DNA of 64,000 nucleotides from Mesorhizobium sp. LHD-90 (GTDB taxonomy: Bacteria; Pseudomonadota; Alphaproteobacteria; Rhizobiales; Rhizobiaceae): assembly GCF_030929505.1 (NCBI RefSeq), contig NZ_JAVFVV010000005.1, positions 124,001 through 188,000 of the forward strand, read 5' to 3'. The notes below the pieces were generated by a model. The model worked only from the letters and a program-made list of their open reading frames with translations. It did not search any database and was not told the origin of the DNA. Shown one piece after another: positions 8,546-17,602 of the stretch. Position numbers and translations under genes: made by a program. The first letter of the stretch is position 1. Each line of letters begins with the position of its first letter.

Positions 8546-9967
8546 TCACTTGCCATAGATCATGTCGGGCAGCGCATAGACGATCTGCGGGAACACATAG
8601 ATGATCACCATGCACAGGATGACGATCGCCATATAGGGCATCATGCCGCGGAAAATGTCGGGAAGCTGCACGTGCGGCGGAGCGATGCCCTTGAGGTAGT
8701 AGGCGGACATCGCCATCGGCGGAGACAGGAAGGCTGTCTGCAGATTGACCGCCACCAGCACCCCGAAGAACAGCGGATCGATGTCGAAATGCGCCAGGAG
8801 TGGCAGGAAGATCGGAATGAAGATGACGATGATCTCCGTCCACTCCAGCGGCCAGCCGAGGATGAAGATGATGAGCTGGGCGACCAGCAGGAAGGCCAGC
8901 GGCGATATGTCGAGCCCGGTGACGAAATCGCTGATGAGCTGCTGCCCGCCGAGATAGGCGAAGACCGAGGCGAAGGTCGCCGAGCCGACGAACAGCCAGC
9001 ACACCATCGCCGAGGTGCGCGCCGTGAGATAGACCGATTCCTTTAGCCGCTGCCAGGTGAGCGCGCGATAGGCGGCCGCGAGGATCAATCCGCCGGCCGC
9101 ACCCACCGCCGCCGCCTCCGATGGCGTCGCGATGCCGAACAGGATGGCGCCGAGCACGGCAAGGATCAGCACGGCCAGCGGCACGAAGGAGGTAATCATC
9201 ATCCAGGCGATTTCGAGCGCCGAGTGATCGCCGACCTGCTCGCGCGTCGGCTTCGGGGCGAGTTGCGGCTGCAGCATGGCACGCCCCACCACATAGACCA
9301 GATAGAGGCCGGCGAGCAGCAGGCCCGGCAGCAGCGCGGCGGCATACATGCGCACCACCGAGACGCCCGACGTCGCCGCATAGACGATCAGCATGATCGA
9401 CGGCGGGATGAGGATGCCGAGCGTGCCACCGGCGCAGATGACGCCGGAGGCGTAGCGCACGTCGTAGCGCGCCTTCAGCATGGCCGGGAAGGCGAGCAGG
9501 CCCATCAGCGTGACCACCGCGCCGACGATGCCGGTGGCGGTGGCGAACAGCGTGCAGGTGATCAGCGCCGCCACCGCCATCGAGCCCGGCACGTTGCGGG
9601 TAGCGATGAACAGCGTCGAGAACAGCCGGTCGACGATGTTGGCGCGCTCGACGATGTAACCCATGAACAGGAACAGCGGGATCGCGGTCAGCACGTCGTT
9701 CGACATGACGCCGTAGGTCTGGTTCACGAACAGATCGAAGATGCGGTTGTTGAAGAAGCCGGAAGCCCAGGTCTCGGCGAGCGTCCAGCCGTCCGCGCCG
9801 GATTCGACGGCGCGGTTGTAGGGCGCCCACATGCGGCCGGCATCGAAATAGGCGTAGTAGCCGAAGGCGACGCCCAGCGCGGCCAGCGTGAAGGCGACGG
9901 GGAATCCCAGGAAGATTGCGAGGATCAGGATCAGCAGCATGAGCACCGCGACGAAGGGATCGCTCAT
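8546..9967 (-). CDS. TRAP transporter large permease (DctM-type)
   Basis: The 473-residue protein is almost entirely hydrophobic with about 12 membrane segments, beginning MSDPFVAVLMLLILILAIFL. Family landmarks include the PLFLFMGYIVERANIV segment, GVICAGGTLGILIPPSIMLI and a late GWPLEWTEIIVIFIPIF. TRAP large permeases are sodium-driven carriers for organic acids and related solutes and work with a small permease and a periplasmic binding protein. The ATG overlaps the stop of the small permease by 4 bases (ATGA), which fixes the start and implies translational coupling. The substrate is unknown. Confidence 0.93.
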   Translation of the reverse strand: MSDPFVAVLMLLILILAIFLGFPVAFTLAALGVAFGYYAYFDAGRMWAPYNRAVESGADGWTLAETWASGFFNNRIFDLFVNQTYGVMSNDVLTAIPLFLFMGYIVERANIVDRLFSTLFIATRNVPGSMAVAALITCTLFATATGIVGAVVTLMGLLAFPAMLKARYDVRYASGVICAGGTLGILIPPSIMLIVYAATSGVSVVRMYAAALLPGLLLAGLYLVYVVGRAMLQPQLAPKPTREQVGDHSALEIAWMMITSFVPLAVLILAVLGAILFGIATPSEAAAVGAAGGLILAAAYRALTWQRLKESVYLTARTSAMVCWLFVGSATFASVFAYLGGQQLISDFVTGLDISPLAFLLVAQLIIFILGWPLEWTEIIVIFIPIFLPLLAHFDIDPLFFGVLVAVNLQTAFLSPPMAMSAYYLKGIAPPHVQLPDIFRGMMPYMAIVILCMVIIYVFPQIVYALPDMIYGK

Positions 9968-10608
9968 GGCCGTTTTCCGTCCTTCCTGTCTTCGGCTCCG
10001 TACCCGGACGGGATGTCGACCGCTTCGGAGCCGTGTTCGAGCGCGGCAAGCGATTTGGTTTCCATCAGCAGTTTCTCCGTCTCCTCGACGTCGGCGGCGT
10101 GCGGCGGCCAGGCCCCGGTGCGCAGGCAGATGATGGCGCGGAACACCTGCGCCACGCCTTGCAGGAAAAGCAGGATGCCGGCGGCGGCGATCACCGACTT
10201 GAACTGGTAGATCGGGATATTGGCCGGGCTCATCGTGCTGACTTCGAGATAGCGCCAGGAGCGCGCGGCGTAGCGCCATCCGGTGACGACCAGCGCGATC
10301 ACGCCCGGAAAGAAGAAGAGGATATAAAGCACCAGTTCGACCCGCGCCTGCGTTCTCGGCCGCCACAGGCGGTAGAGGAAATCGCCGCGCACATGGCCGT
10401 CGCGCGACAGCGTGTAGGCGCCCGCCATCATGAACAGCGTGCCATACATCATGTAGGATAGATCGAAGGCCCAGGGCGTCGGCGCGCGGAACAGGTAGCG
10501 CACGATCACCTCGTAGGTCACCCCGATCGTCATGATCAGGATGCTCCAGGCGAACACCTTTCCGAACCAGGCGGACAGCCTGTCCGCAAACCCTATGTAG
10601 CTTTCCAC
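9964..10608 (-). CDS. TRAP transporter small permease (DctQ-type)
   Basis: The 214-residue protein has four hydrophobic segments in the first 155 residues (for example FAWSILIMTIGVTYEVIVRY and VELVLYILFFFPGVIALVV). A charged cytoplasmic tail follows, longer than usual for DctQ. The segment FRAPTPWAFDLSYMMYGTLF is characteristic of the family. The start codon is GTG with a GGTGGG site upstream. It lies between the binding protein and the large permease, which it overlaps by 4 bases. Confidence 0.9.
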   Translation of the reverse strand: MESYIGFADRLSAWFGKVFAWSILIMTIGVTYEVIVRYLFRAPTPWAFDLSYMMYGTLFMMAGAYTLSRDGHVRGDFLYRLWRPRTQARVELVLYILFFFPGVIALVVTGWRYAARSWRYLEVSTMSPANIPIYQFKSVIAAAGILLFLQGVAQVFRAIICLRTGAWPPHAADVEETEKLLMETKSLAALEHGSEAVDIPSGYGAEDRKDGKRP

Positions 10609-10644
10609 ACGCCCACCGTCCGATCGGGTTGACAGGAGCCGGCA

Positions 10645-10670
10645 GGGCCGGCCGAACGAACGGCCGGCCC
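10645..10670 (-). terminator. Strong hairpin between TRAP binding-protein and permease genes
   Basis: A perfect 10-bp GC stem (GGGCCGGCCG / CGGCCGGCCC) with a 6-base loop lies in the 77 bases between the binding-protein stop and the small-permease start. There is no T-tract. In such operons a hairpin here commonly stabilises the upstream mRNA or attenuates the permease genes, so the binding protein is made in excess. That role is inferred. Confidence 0.6.
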
Positions 10671-10685
10671 GTCAGCCGAAGACGG

Positions 10686-11810
10686 TCAGAGCTTGCCCGG
10701 GAAATAATGCTGGTAGGCGAGCTTGTAGTCGGGAGCGTTCTGCAGCGAGTAGAAGACGACGCGCTCGCACCAGGCCTTCTGGCTGTCGACCACCTTCTTG
10801 AAGAACGGGTCCTCCATCAGCGGCGGCAGGATCTTGTCCCAGGCATCGAGCTGCGCCTTGAGGACCGTGTCTGGCGTGCGCTTGACGTTGACGCCGCTCT
10901 CCGTCGCCAGCTTCTGCAGGTCGGCCGAATACTGGTTCATGGCCAGCGCATAGTTGGCGAGATGCGCCGCCTCGACGCCGTGCTTCAGGATCGCCTGCAA
11001 GTCGGGATCGAGGCTGTCGAACTTGTCGCGGTTGAAGATGTATTCGAACGACTCGCTGGCCTGGTGATAGGAGGCGAGCATGTAGTTCTTCGCCACGTCC
11101 TGCGCGCCGAAGCGCATGTCCGACGTCGGATTGTTGAACTCGAAGCCGTCGATGACACCGCGCTCCATGGCGGGAACGATCTCGCCGCCGGGAAGCTGGG
11201 CGACCGAAGCGCCCATCGACTGGAACAGATCCGCCGCAAGGCCCACCGTGCGGTATTTCAGGCCCTGGAGCTGCGCCGCATCGGTGATCTCGCTCTTGAA
11301 CCAGCCGAGCGGCTGGGCCGGCATGCCGAAGGACAGGAAGCCGACGACGTTGAGACCGAGAACGTCCTGGGTGAGCTCGCGATAGAACTCCTGGCCGCCG
11401 CCGTAATAGAGCCAGGCGATCATCTGGTTGGCGTCGCCACCAAACACCGGTCCGGTACCGAACAGCGAGGCCGCCTTGTTCTTGCCGTACCAGTAGACCG
11501 GCACGGTATGGGCGGCGTCGATGACGCCATCATGGCAGGCGTCCTGCACCTGGAAGGCGCCGACGACGGCGCCCGCCGGCAGGAGATCGATCTTGAGCCG
11601 GCCGCCCGACATTGTCTGGACGCGGTCGACATATTGCTGCGCCATCTCCTGGAACACGTCCGAGGCGGGCCATGACGACTGCATCTTGAGCACCACCGGC
11701 GCCTGCGCCAGCACCGCCGGCGCGGCCAAGGTGCCCGCGGCCGCGGCGACGCCGCCGACCGTCGAGGTTCTCAGGAATTTCCGACGCGACAAACCCTTGG
11801 TTGTAGTCAT
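10686..11810 (-). CDS. TRAP transporter substrate-binding protein (DctP-type), Tat-exported
   Basis: The start is the ATG at 11810, preceded by GGGAGGAATTCGC; an upstream in-frame start at 11867 has no such site. The 374-residue product has a twin-arginine signal (SRRKFLRTSTVGGVAAAAG, then APAVLAQA). The mature domain starts VVLKMQSSWPASD, typical of the DctP family that delivers organic acids or amino acids to the membrane pair encoded downstream. A segment GGEIVPAMERGVIDGFEFNN matches the ligand-site region of the family. It is first in the operon and separated from the permeases by a hairpin. Confidence 0.93.
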   Translation of the reverse strand: MTTTKGLSRRKFLRTSTVGGVAAAAGTLAAPAVLAQAPVVLKMQSSWPASDVFQEMAQQYVDRVQTMSGGRLKIDLLPAGAVVGAFQVQDACHDGVIDAAHTVPVYWYGKNKAASLFGTGPVFGGDANQMIAWLYYGGGQEFYRELTQDVLGLNVVGFLSFGMPAQPLGWFKSEITDAAQLQGLKYRTVGLAADLFQSMGASVAQLPGGEIVPAMERGVIDGFEFNNPTSDMRFGAQDVAKNYMLASYHQASESFEYIFNRDKFDSLDPDLQAILKHGVEAAHLANYALAMNQYSADLQKLATESGVNVKRTPDTVLKAQLDAWDKILPPLMEDPFFKKVVDSQKAWCERVVFYSLQNAPDYKLAYQHYFPGKL

Positions 11811-12012
11811 GCGAATTCCTCCCATTGCCGTGATCTTTGTCACTCTGGCGTCAGCAGAATAGGCCATGGCGGATACGATTCAAGGCGCTTGCGCTACAAC
11901 TTCCGACTGATAGTGCGGAAATGCGACAAGCTTGGCGAAGACTCTGTCGCCAGTCGGGATTGCCGCTCCACGGAACGGGCGTTAATGAGAGCAGCCACAA
12001 GCGAGTCCGGCC

Positions 12013-12654
12013 ATGACCTTCATCCCCGACCCTTCCATTATCGTCCAGTTCGCGATCGCAACCTTCATCATCGCGATCACGCCGGGGCCGGACATGACGT
12101 TGTTCGTCGGCCGGGCGCTTTCCGAGGGTCGCGCGGCGGGCTTCGCCTGCATGGCCGGCGCCTTGACCGGCATCGTCATCCACACCGCGCTGGTGGCGCT
12201 TGGCCTGTCGGCGCTGATCGTCGCATCGCCGCAGGCATTTTTCGCGCTGAAGATTTTCGGCGCGGGCTATCTGGTCTGGCTGGCCTGGCAGGCGATCCGC
12301 CATGGCTCCGCCTTCTCGCCGGACGCGACACCCCGCCCGCCGCGCTCGCTGTTCAAGAACTGGGCAACGGGCCTTGGCATCAACCTGATGAACCCGAAGA
12401 TCATCCTGTTCTTCATGACCTTCCTGCCGCAATTCGTCTCGGCGTCCGACCCTTATGCGCCGGGAAAACTGTTCTTCCTCGGCATGATGTTCATCGTGCT
12501 GTCGATCCCGATCACCGCGCCGATGGTGATCGCCGCCGACCGTTTTGCCGGGCTGCTGCGCAAAAGCCCGCGCGTCACGCGGATTGTCGATTATCTGTTT
12601 GCAGGGGTGTTTTCGGCGTTTGCGCTGAAGATCCTGACGGCCCAGGCGAAGTAG
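12013..12654 (+). CDS. LysE/RhtB family amino-acid exporter
   Basis: The 213-residue membrane protein has about six hydrophobic segments. The family signature near residue 23 is intact (ITPGPDMTLFVGRALSEGR, followed by AGFACMAGALTGIVIHT). Members export amino acids such as lysine, homoserine or threonine. It diverges from the TRAP operon. Its 3' end overlaps the convergent membrane-protein gene by about 80 bases, which is unusual. Confidence 0.9.
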   Translation: MTFIPDPSIIVQFAIATFIIAITPGPDMTLFVGRALSEGRAAGFACMAGALTGIVIHTALVALGLSALIVASPQAFFALKIFGAGYLVWLAWQAIRHGSAFSPDATPRPPRSLFKNWATGLGINLMNPKIILFFMTFLPQFVSASDPYAPGKLFFLGMMFIVLSIPITAPMVIAADRFAGLLRKSPRVTRIVDYLFAGVFSAFALKILTAQAK

Positions 12655-13180
12655 CGAATGGGGTGCCCGCTCGCCTACCAGCGTAGCGGCCGGCGACCAG
12701 CCAATAGGCTAACGTTCCGGCGATCGCCACGAGGCCGGCGTGGATCATGGTGGGAATTAGAAAAAATGAGACGCTCGCATGCTCAAAGCCTGTCCACATT
12801 ATCCAGAGGTCACGGCGAAAGGCCACGATGGGATATAAAAGCCCCATTCCAAGGTAAAACCAAACATTCCGAATTCGGAATATTTCTGAAATAATTATAG
12901 CTGGCACCAGTGTCGGCGCGGCCATCGCAGCTGCCACAGCGATTGAAATTGGAAAAATACTGAGTGCAAGAAATATGAAGTTTAGCACTCTGGAGATGCT
13001 GCCAGATAGCCCATCATCGGGAAATGGGCCGGGAAGATAATCCAGATAGGACAAAACAGAGTTGAATATCGCAAAGGCGATGATAGCCGTGAAGCAGGCG
13101 AGGAGATATCCCAAGCCGATTCTCAAAATCCGTCCTGGCCAATAACTTGGTCTTTCAGGGGCAGGCGTGGCGTCGCTCAA
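12575..13180 (-). CDS. Hypothetical integral membrane protein, AT-rich, TTG start
   Basis: The 201-residue protein has about five hydrophobic segments (for example [20 protein letters not shown] and [20 protein letters not shown]) and a proline/serine/threonine-rich C-tail. I recognise no family. The only sensible start is TTG at 13180, overlapping the rlmN stop by 4 bases, so translation is probably coupled to rlmN. Its middle part is visibly richer in A+T than its neighbours, suggesting later acquisition. Its 3' end overlaps the convergent LysE gene by about 80 bases, so the exact C-terminus deserves caution. Confidence 0.6.
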   Translation of the reverse strand: MSDATPAPERPSYWPGRILRIGLGYLLACFTAIIAFAIFNSVLSYLDYLPGPFPDDGLSGSISRVLNFIFLALSIFPISIAVAAAMAAPTLVPAIIISEIFRIRNVWFYLGMGLLYPIVAFRRDLWIMWTGFEHASVSFFLIPTMIHAGLVAIAGTLAYWLVAGRYAGRRAGTPFATSPGPSGSSAQTPKTPLQTDNRQSA

Positions 13181-14412
13181 GCTTCACCATGCCCGGCGAT
13201 CATCATCGCCTCCAGCGCCAGCCGCTCGGTCTTCTTCATCCGCTCCGATTCCGACTTGAGCTGGCCGCAGGCGGCGAGGATGTCGCGACCGCGCGGGGTG
13301 CGGATCGGCGAGGCGTAGCCGGCATTGTTGATGTAGTCGGCGAATTTTTCGATCGTCTCCCAGTCAGAGCACTGGTAGTTCGTCCCCGGCCACGGGTTGA
13401 ACGGGATCAGATTGATTTTTGCCGGAATGCCGCGCAGCAGCTTGATCAACGCCTTGGCGTCTTCGATCGAATCGTTGACGTCCTTCAGCATGACGTATTC
13501 GAAGGTGATGCGGCGGGCGTTCGACAGGCCGGGATAGGCCTTGCAGGCGGCGATCAGCTCCTTCAGCGGGTATTTTTTGTTGATCGGCACCAGCATGTCG
13601 CGCAGATCGTCATTGGTGGCATGCAGCGAGATCGCCAGCATCACGCCGATCTCCGCGCCGGTGCGATAAATCTCCGGCACCACGCCGGAGGTCGACAGCG
13701 TGATGCGGCGCTTCGACAGCGACAGGCCGTCGCCGTCCGAGGCGATCAGCAGCGCCTTCTTCACCGCCTCGAAATTGTAGAGCGGCTCGCCCATGCCCAT
13801 CATGACGATGTTTGAGATCTTTCGCCCTTCCGCCGGCACGATGGCGCCGTCCGGCGTATCGCGATCGGGAAAATCGCCGAGCCGGTCGCGGGCCGTCAGC
13901 AATTGCGCGAGGATTTCTTCCGAGGTCAGGTTGCGCACCAGCTTTTGCGTGCCGGTGTGGCAGAACGAGCAGGTCAGCGTGCAGCCGACCTGGCTGGAAA
14001 TGCACAGCGTGCCGCGGCCTTCCTCGGGGATATAAACGGTTTCGATCTCCACCGGCCGCCCGGCGCCGCGCGGGGGAAAGCGGAACAGCCACTTTCGCGT
14101 GCCGTCGCTCGATATTTGCTCCTCAACGATCTCAGGCCGTCCGATGGAAAAATGCTTGGCCAGCGCGGCTCGCAGATCCTTCGAGATGTTGAACATGTCG
14201 GAAAAATCCGACACGCCGCGCACGTAGAGCCAATGCCAGAGCTGCTGCACGCGCATCTTCGCCTGCCGCTCCGGCACGATGCCGGAGGCGATGAGCGTCT
14301 CCGCCATCTCGGCGCGGGTCAGCCCTATCAGCGACGGCTTTTCGGCGAGCGAAGGTCTTGCGCGCAAGGCGTCGCGCCGGTCGGGCGTGGTGAGGTCGAG
14401 GGTAAGCGTCAT
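13177..14412 (-). CDS. rlmN: 23S rRNA (adenine2503-C2) / tRNA A37 methyltransferase, radical SAM
   Basis: RlmN uses a 4Fe-4S cluster and S-adenosylmethionine to methylate C2 of A2503 in 23S rRNA and A37 of some tRNAs. The 411-residue protein has the radical-SAM cysteine motif in [11 protein letters not shown]. It also has [33 protein letters not shown] and the C-terminal ACGQL cysteine used in the methyl-transfer mechanism. The start is the ATG giving [13 protein letters not shown]; the open frame continues upstream to 14490 without a better signal. Confidence 0.96.
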   Translation of the reverse strand: MTLTLDLTTPDRRDALRARPSLAEKPSLIGLTRAEMAETLIASGIVPERQAKMRVQQLWHWLYVRGVSDFSDMFNISKDLRAALAKHFSIGRPEIVEEQISSDGTRKWLFRFPPRGAGRPVEIETVYIPEEGRGTLCISSQVGCTLTCSFCHTGTQKLVRNLTSEEILAQLLTARDRLGDFPDRDTPDGAIVPAEGRKISNIVMMGMGEPLYNFEAVKKALLIASDGDGLSLSKRRITLSTSGVVPEIYRTGAEIGVMLAISLHATNDDLRDMLVPINKKYPLKELIAACKAYPGLSNARRITFEYVMLKDVNDSIEDAKALIKLLRGIPAKINLIPFNPWPGTNYQCSDWETIEKFADYINNAGYASPIRTPRGRDILAACGQLKSESERMKKTERLALEAMMIAGHGEA

Positions 14413-14529
14413 GGCAAGCCTATATGGGGATGCCGCCGAAAATTCAAAGCGATCCGCTGCGCCCATAGCACGGCGGGCGGCCCGCGTCACGGCCCGCCCC
14501 GAAACTCACCATTCCCGACGGCGGCGCGA

Positions 14530-15423
14530 TCAGCGACGCAGGTTGACGATCACCACGCCGCCCAGCGCCAGCAGCCCACCGACGATGCCCAGCATGCCGG
14601 GCGCCTCGGCCAGCCAGACGAAACCGATGAAGGTCGCTACCGGCGGCACGCAATAGAGATAGTTGGAGGCGCGCGAGGCCGGCAGGCGCGACAGCGCGAC
14701 CGCCCAGGCGCCATAAGCGACGAAGCTCGGGATGATGCCGAGATAGATCGCCGACAGCAGCGCCTCGGAATTTGCCGTGACTGCCTGCGACAGGGCGGAA
14801 GGCAGGGCCGGCGACAGCATCAGCCCGCCGATCACCATGTTCCAGGCCGCTACGGTCAGCGGTTTATGACGCGAAAACAATGGCTTCTGGACAATGGTGT
14901 TCACCGTCGTGCAGACGGCGCCGCCGAAGATTAGCAGCGCGCCGGTGTCGAGCGACAGGCCGTCCCCCTCGCCCAGCGCGATCAGGCCGACGCCGAAGAA
15001 CGACACGAAGGTCCCGACCCAGGCCAGCGCCCGGAACCGCTCGCCGAGCAGCAGCGTAGCGAAAATGGCCGTCAGGATCGGGCTGACATTGATGATGAAG
15101 CTTGCGGCTCCCGCCGATACGGTCTGCTCGCCCATGTTGAGCAGCACGGTGTAGAGCGCGACGAACACCACGCCGCCGGTGGCGAAGCGCCATACCTCGC
15201 CGAGCGAGGGCAGCGACGGCCTTGTAATCAAAAGGAAAACCAGCGCCGGCAGAGCGGCGATGCCGAAGCGGATCGCGCCGAGTTCTATAGGCCCGAAGGC
15301 GGTCAGGCCGGCGCGGATGGCCGGAAACGCCGAGGCCCAGCCGACCACGGTGATGCCGACCGCGGCAATTGTCGCAAGATCGAGGCGTTGCGGGGTGGCG
15401 GGCGAAAGGGCGGCGGCGGTCAT
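14530..15423 (-). CDS. EamA/DMT family metabolite exporter
   Basis: The 297-residue membrane protein has about ten hydrophobic segments arranged as two EamA repeats, the first starting near residue 15 (TIAAVGITVVGWASAFPAIR). GGGAG lies 7-8 bases before the ATG, which rejects a longer frame reaching 15543. The family exports amino acids, nucleotides or other small metabolites. It is divergent from a LysR regulator, a common arrangement in which the regulator controls the exporter. Confidence 0.9.
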   Translation of the reverse strand: MTAAALSPATPQRLDLATIAAVGITVVGWASAFPAIRAGLTAFGPIELGAIRFGIAALPALVFLLITRPSLPSLGEVWRFATGGVVFVALYTVLLNMGEQTVSAGAASFIINVSPILTAIFATLLLGERFRALAWVGTFVSFFGVGLIALGEGDGLSLDTGALLIFGGAVCTTVNTIVQKPLFSRHKPLTVAAWNMVIGGLMLSPALPSALSQAVTANSEALLSAIYLGIIPSFVAYGAWAVALSRLPASRASNYLYCVPPVATFIGFVWLAEAPGMLGIVGGLLALGGVVIVNLRR

Positions 15424-15542
15424 GATCTGGTCTCCCGGAATTCGATACCGGCTCAAATGCAGTTTCGGGATCGAATTGACAAACGAGAGATTCGATGACC
15501 TGCTGTGACCTACGCTCACAGCTTGATGGATTCCTGACCCCA

Positions 15543-16487
15543 ATGTCGACTACGGATCACATCACGGACCGCTCCATGCCTCCTCTGGACACGCTCCGCG
15601 CCTTCGAGGTCGCGGCAAAAACCGGCAGCTTCAGCGCGGCGGCGGAGAAGCTGAACCTGACGCACGGCGCCGTCAGCCGGCAGATCGCCAAGCTGGAACA
15701 TTGGCTGGGCCTGAAAGTCTTCGACCGCGGCGCGCGCGGCGTGGCGCTGACCATCGAGGGACAGCGGCTGTTCCTGCGCACCAGCGAGGCCTTCGCTCTG
15801 ATCGCCGACAACACCGACCGATGGGTCGAGCCGCGGGGCGCGGCCGTCGTGCGGCTGACCACCATCCCGTCGATCAGCGGATTGTGGCTGATGCCGAGGC
15901 TGCAGAAACTGGAAGCCGGGCCGCCGAGACTGCGCATCGTGCTCGACGTCGACAACCGCCAGGCGGATCTGGTCGAGGAAGGACATGATCTTTCGATCCG
16001 TTGCGGCCGCGGCCGCATCCCCGGCCGTGTCTCGGTGCAGCTTTTCGAGGAGCACTGTTTTCCGGTCGCAGCACCCGCGCTGGCACAAGCCATTGGCGAT
16101 GGCGAGCCGGAGCGGCTGCTCGCGCATCCGCTGATCAACGATTCCGACGCTTCCGCCTGGCGAGCCTGGTTCGGGGTCCTCGGCATCGACTACCGGCCCC
16201 GCCCGGAAGACCGGCGCTTCGAGGACTACAATCTGGTGCTGGACGCCGCCGCCTGCGGCCTCGGCGTCGCGCTGGCGCGGCCGCCGCTCACTGTCGACCA
16301 GTTGGCTGCGGGCCGCATCGTGCCCGTCGACACGCGGCGCGTGCTCAATCCGGTGTCCTACTGGCTCGACCGGCCCGAAGGCGTTTCGCCCCGGCCCGCC
16401 GCCGCCGACCTGGCGCGACGCATAGGCCGGGAAGCGGGCGTGGCGGAGGAGCGAATCGAAGCTTTCTTGAGTTCGGATGTGGCCTGA
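15543..16487 (+). CDS. LysR-family transcriptional regulator (GcvA-like)
   Basis: The protein is 314 residues if started at 15543. An ATG at 15576 (MPPLDTLRAFEV) would remove 11 residues and matches the usual LysR N-terminus better; neither has a clear ribosome site. The winged helix-turn-helix is at the N-terminus (FSAAAEKLNLTHGAVSRQIA), followed by a substrate-binding domain with the GcvA-subfamily DLSIRCGRG segment. It is divergently transcribed from the EamA exporter at about 120 bases and probably controls that gene and itself. Confidence 0.88.
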   Translation: MSTTDHITDRSMPPLDTLRAFEVAAKTGSFSAAAEKLNLTHGAVSRQIAKLEHWLGLKVFDRGARGVALTIEGQRLFLRTSEAFALIADNTDRWVEPRGAAVVRLTTIPSISGLWLMPRLQKLEAGPPRLRIVLDVDNRQADLVEEGHDLSIRCGRGRIPGRVSVQLFEEHCFPVAAPALAQAIGDGEPERLLAHPLINDSDASAWRAWFGVLGIDYRPRPEDRRFEDYNLVLDAAACGLGVALARPPLTVDQLAAGRIVPVDTRRVLNPVSYWLDRPEGVSPRPAAADLARRIGREAGVAEERIEAFLSSDVA

Positions 16488-16491
16488 TCAG

Positions 16492-16752
16492 TGCGTCCTT
16501 CGAGGCTCGCCCTGCCGACGTATTTGCTTTGATTTTCGGCGGCGTGCGGCTCGCACCTCAGGATGAGGACGGTCGTGCCCGAACCTCCAACCTTCAGCGT
16601 TGGTTCTGGCGGCATGGAAATGTCTGGCATGGCGTCAAGACTTACGCTGGCGACCGCATTGCGGGCACGCCCGTCCTCATCCTGAGGTGCGAGCCCGCAA
16701 GACATTGAAAATCACAGCGAAAATGCTGGCGGGGCGAGCCTCGAAGGACGCA
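16492..16752. repeat. MITE-like palindromic element with about 90-bp inverted arms
   Basis: The left arm (16492-16581) and the inverted right arm (16662-16752) share long identical stretches. Examples are TGCGTCCTTCGAGGCTCGCC at the tips and GCTCGCACCTCAGGATGAGG further in, with only scattered differences between. The arms enclose an unpaired centre of about 80 bases. The element begins four bases after the LysR stop codon and ends nine bases before the end of the convergent gene. There is no open frame for a transposase, so it is a non-autonomous repeat. Confidence 0.85.
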
Positions 16753-16761
16753 AGATCAGAG

Positions 16762-17277
16762 CTACTTGCAACTGGAGATAGACGTCAGCGCCGCCGAAAT
16801 GCCCTTCAGCGAGAAGGTGTAGTTGGTCGGATTGCCGCGTCCGGACTTGGCGGCGACCTTCATGTCCGACCCGCCCTTCATCGCGGCGATCAGCAGCGGC
16901 TCCTCGGAGGCGTTCTCCACCCAGGCCGACTTGCCCTTGGTGAACATGGAGAAGGTCTTTCCGCCGACCGTCACCTGCACCTTGGAGTTCTCCTGGAAAT
17001 TGTAGGAGGCGATGAATTGCGGTTCGTAGCTGACCTGCTGGCCGGGCCGCTGGCTGACGAAGAAGAAGATGTCGCCATGATCGAGCGAAGGCGGCTGCTT
17101 GTCCGTCGGGACGGTCAGCACGTAGCAGACCTTGCCGTTGCCGGCCTGGTAGCTGTAGGTGCCCCAGGCATTGTGCTGGCCGATCTTGGTGGCCGACTGG
17201 GCGAGCGCCGGCGCCGCGCCCGCAACAAGGATCAGGCCCGCAACCGCCGCTAACAATCCGCGCATGTTTTTCTTCAC
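16762..17277 (-). CDS. Invasion-associated locus B (IalB) family secreted protein
   Basis: The 171-residue protein has a signal peptide (MRGLLAAVAGLILVAGAAPALAQ). The mature domain shows features of the IalB family: WGTYSYQAGNGKVCYVLTVP, then HGDIFFFVSQRPGQ, FTKGKSAWVENASEEP and a C-terminal cysteine (ISSCK) that may pair with the single internal cysteine. IalB of Bartonella is linked to erythrocyte entry. In free-living relatives the family is a periplasmic or outer-membrane protein of unclear role. The gene is monocistronic. Confidence 0.82.
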   Translation of the reverse strand: MKKNMRGLLAAVAGLILVAGAAPALAQSATKIGQHNAWGTYSYQAGNGKVCYVLTVPTDKQPPSLDHGDIFFFVSQRPGQQVSYEPQFIASYNFQENSKVQVTVGGKTFSMFTKGKSAWVENASEEPLLIAAMKGGSDMKVAAKSGRGNPTNYTFSLKGISAALTSISSCK

Positions 17278-17602
17278 CGTCTCACGTTTCGCTGGAATTG
17301 CCGAAGCAGGCCGGGTTTTGCCCCGCCCGTTCGTTTAATTTTGAATTAGTCAGGGTTACGAAATGGTGAACGTCCGCGAAAAAGGGCACCCGCCATGTTG
17401 CATCACCGCCAACCTGCCCCATGGCCTTCTGTGAGCCATCGGAGCCTTGTCCCTTGGTGCGACTTCAAGACAAAAAAAGCGGCAGCAGTTTGACTTTTTT
17501 TGCCGACATGCAATGGGAGGGCGAGCGACGGGCAGCGGCGCATGGCTATGGCGCGGCCGCAAAAGCGGACGGGAGATACGGCTTTGCGGGCATGATCAGA
17601 TC
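17278..17602. other. Intergenic region between IalB-like gene and ECF sigma gene
   Basis: These 325 bases separate two divergent genes and should hold both promoters. The sigma-factor frame remains open upstream to 17447, but the extra residues look non-natural and have no ribosome site. I see no convincing promoter or RNA structure. Confidence 0.5.

Noticed and set aside
8502-10049. Long frame fused in front of the small membrane ORF
   Set aside because: It is a shifted reading of the TRAP large permease, arginine/histidine-rich, ending by chance in the real small ORF.
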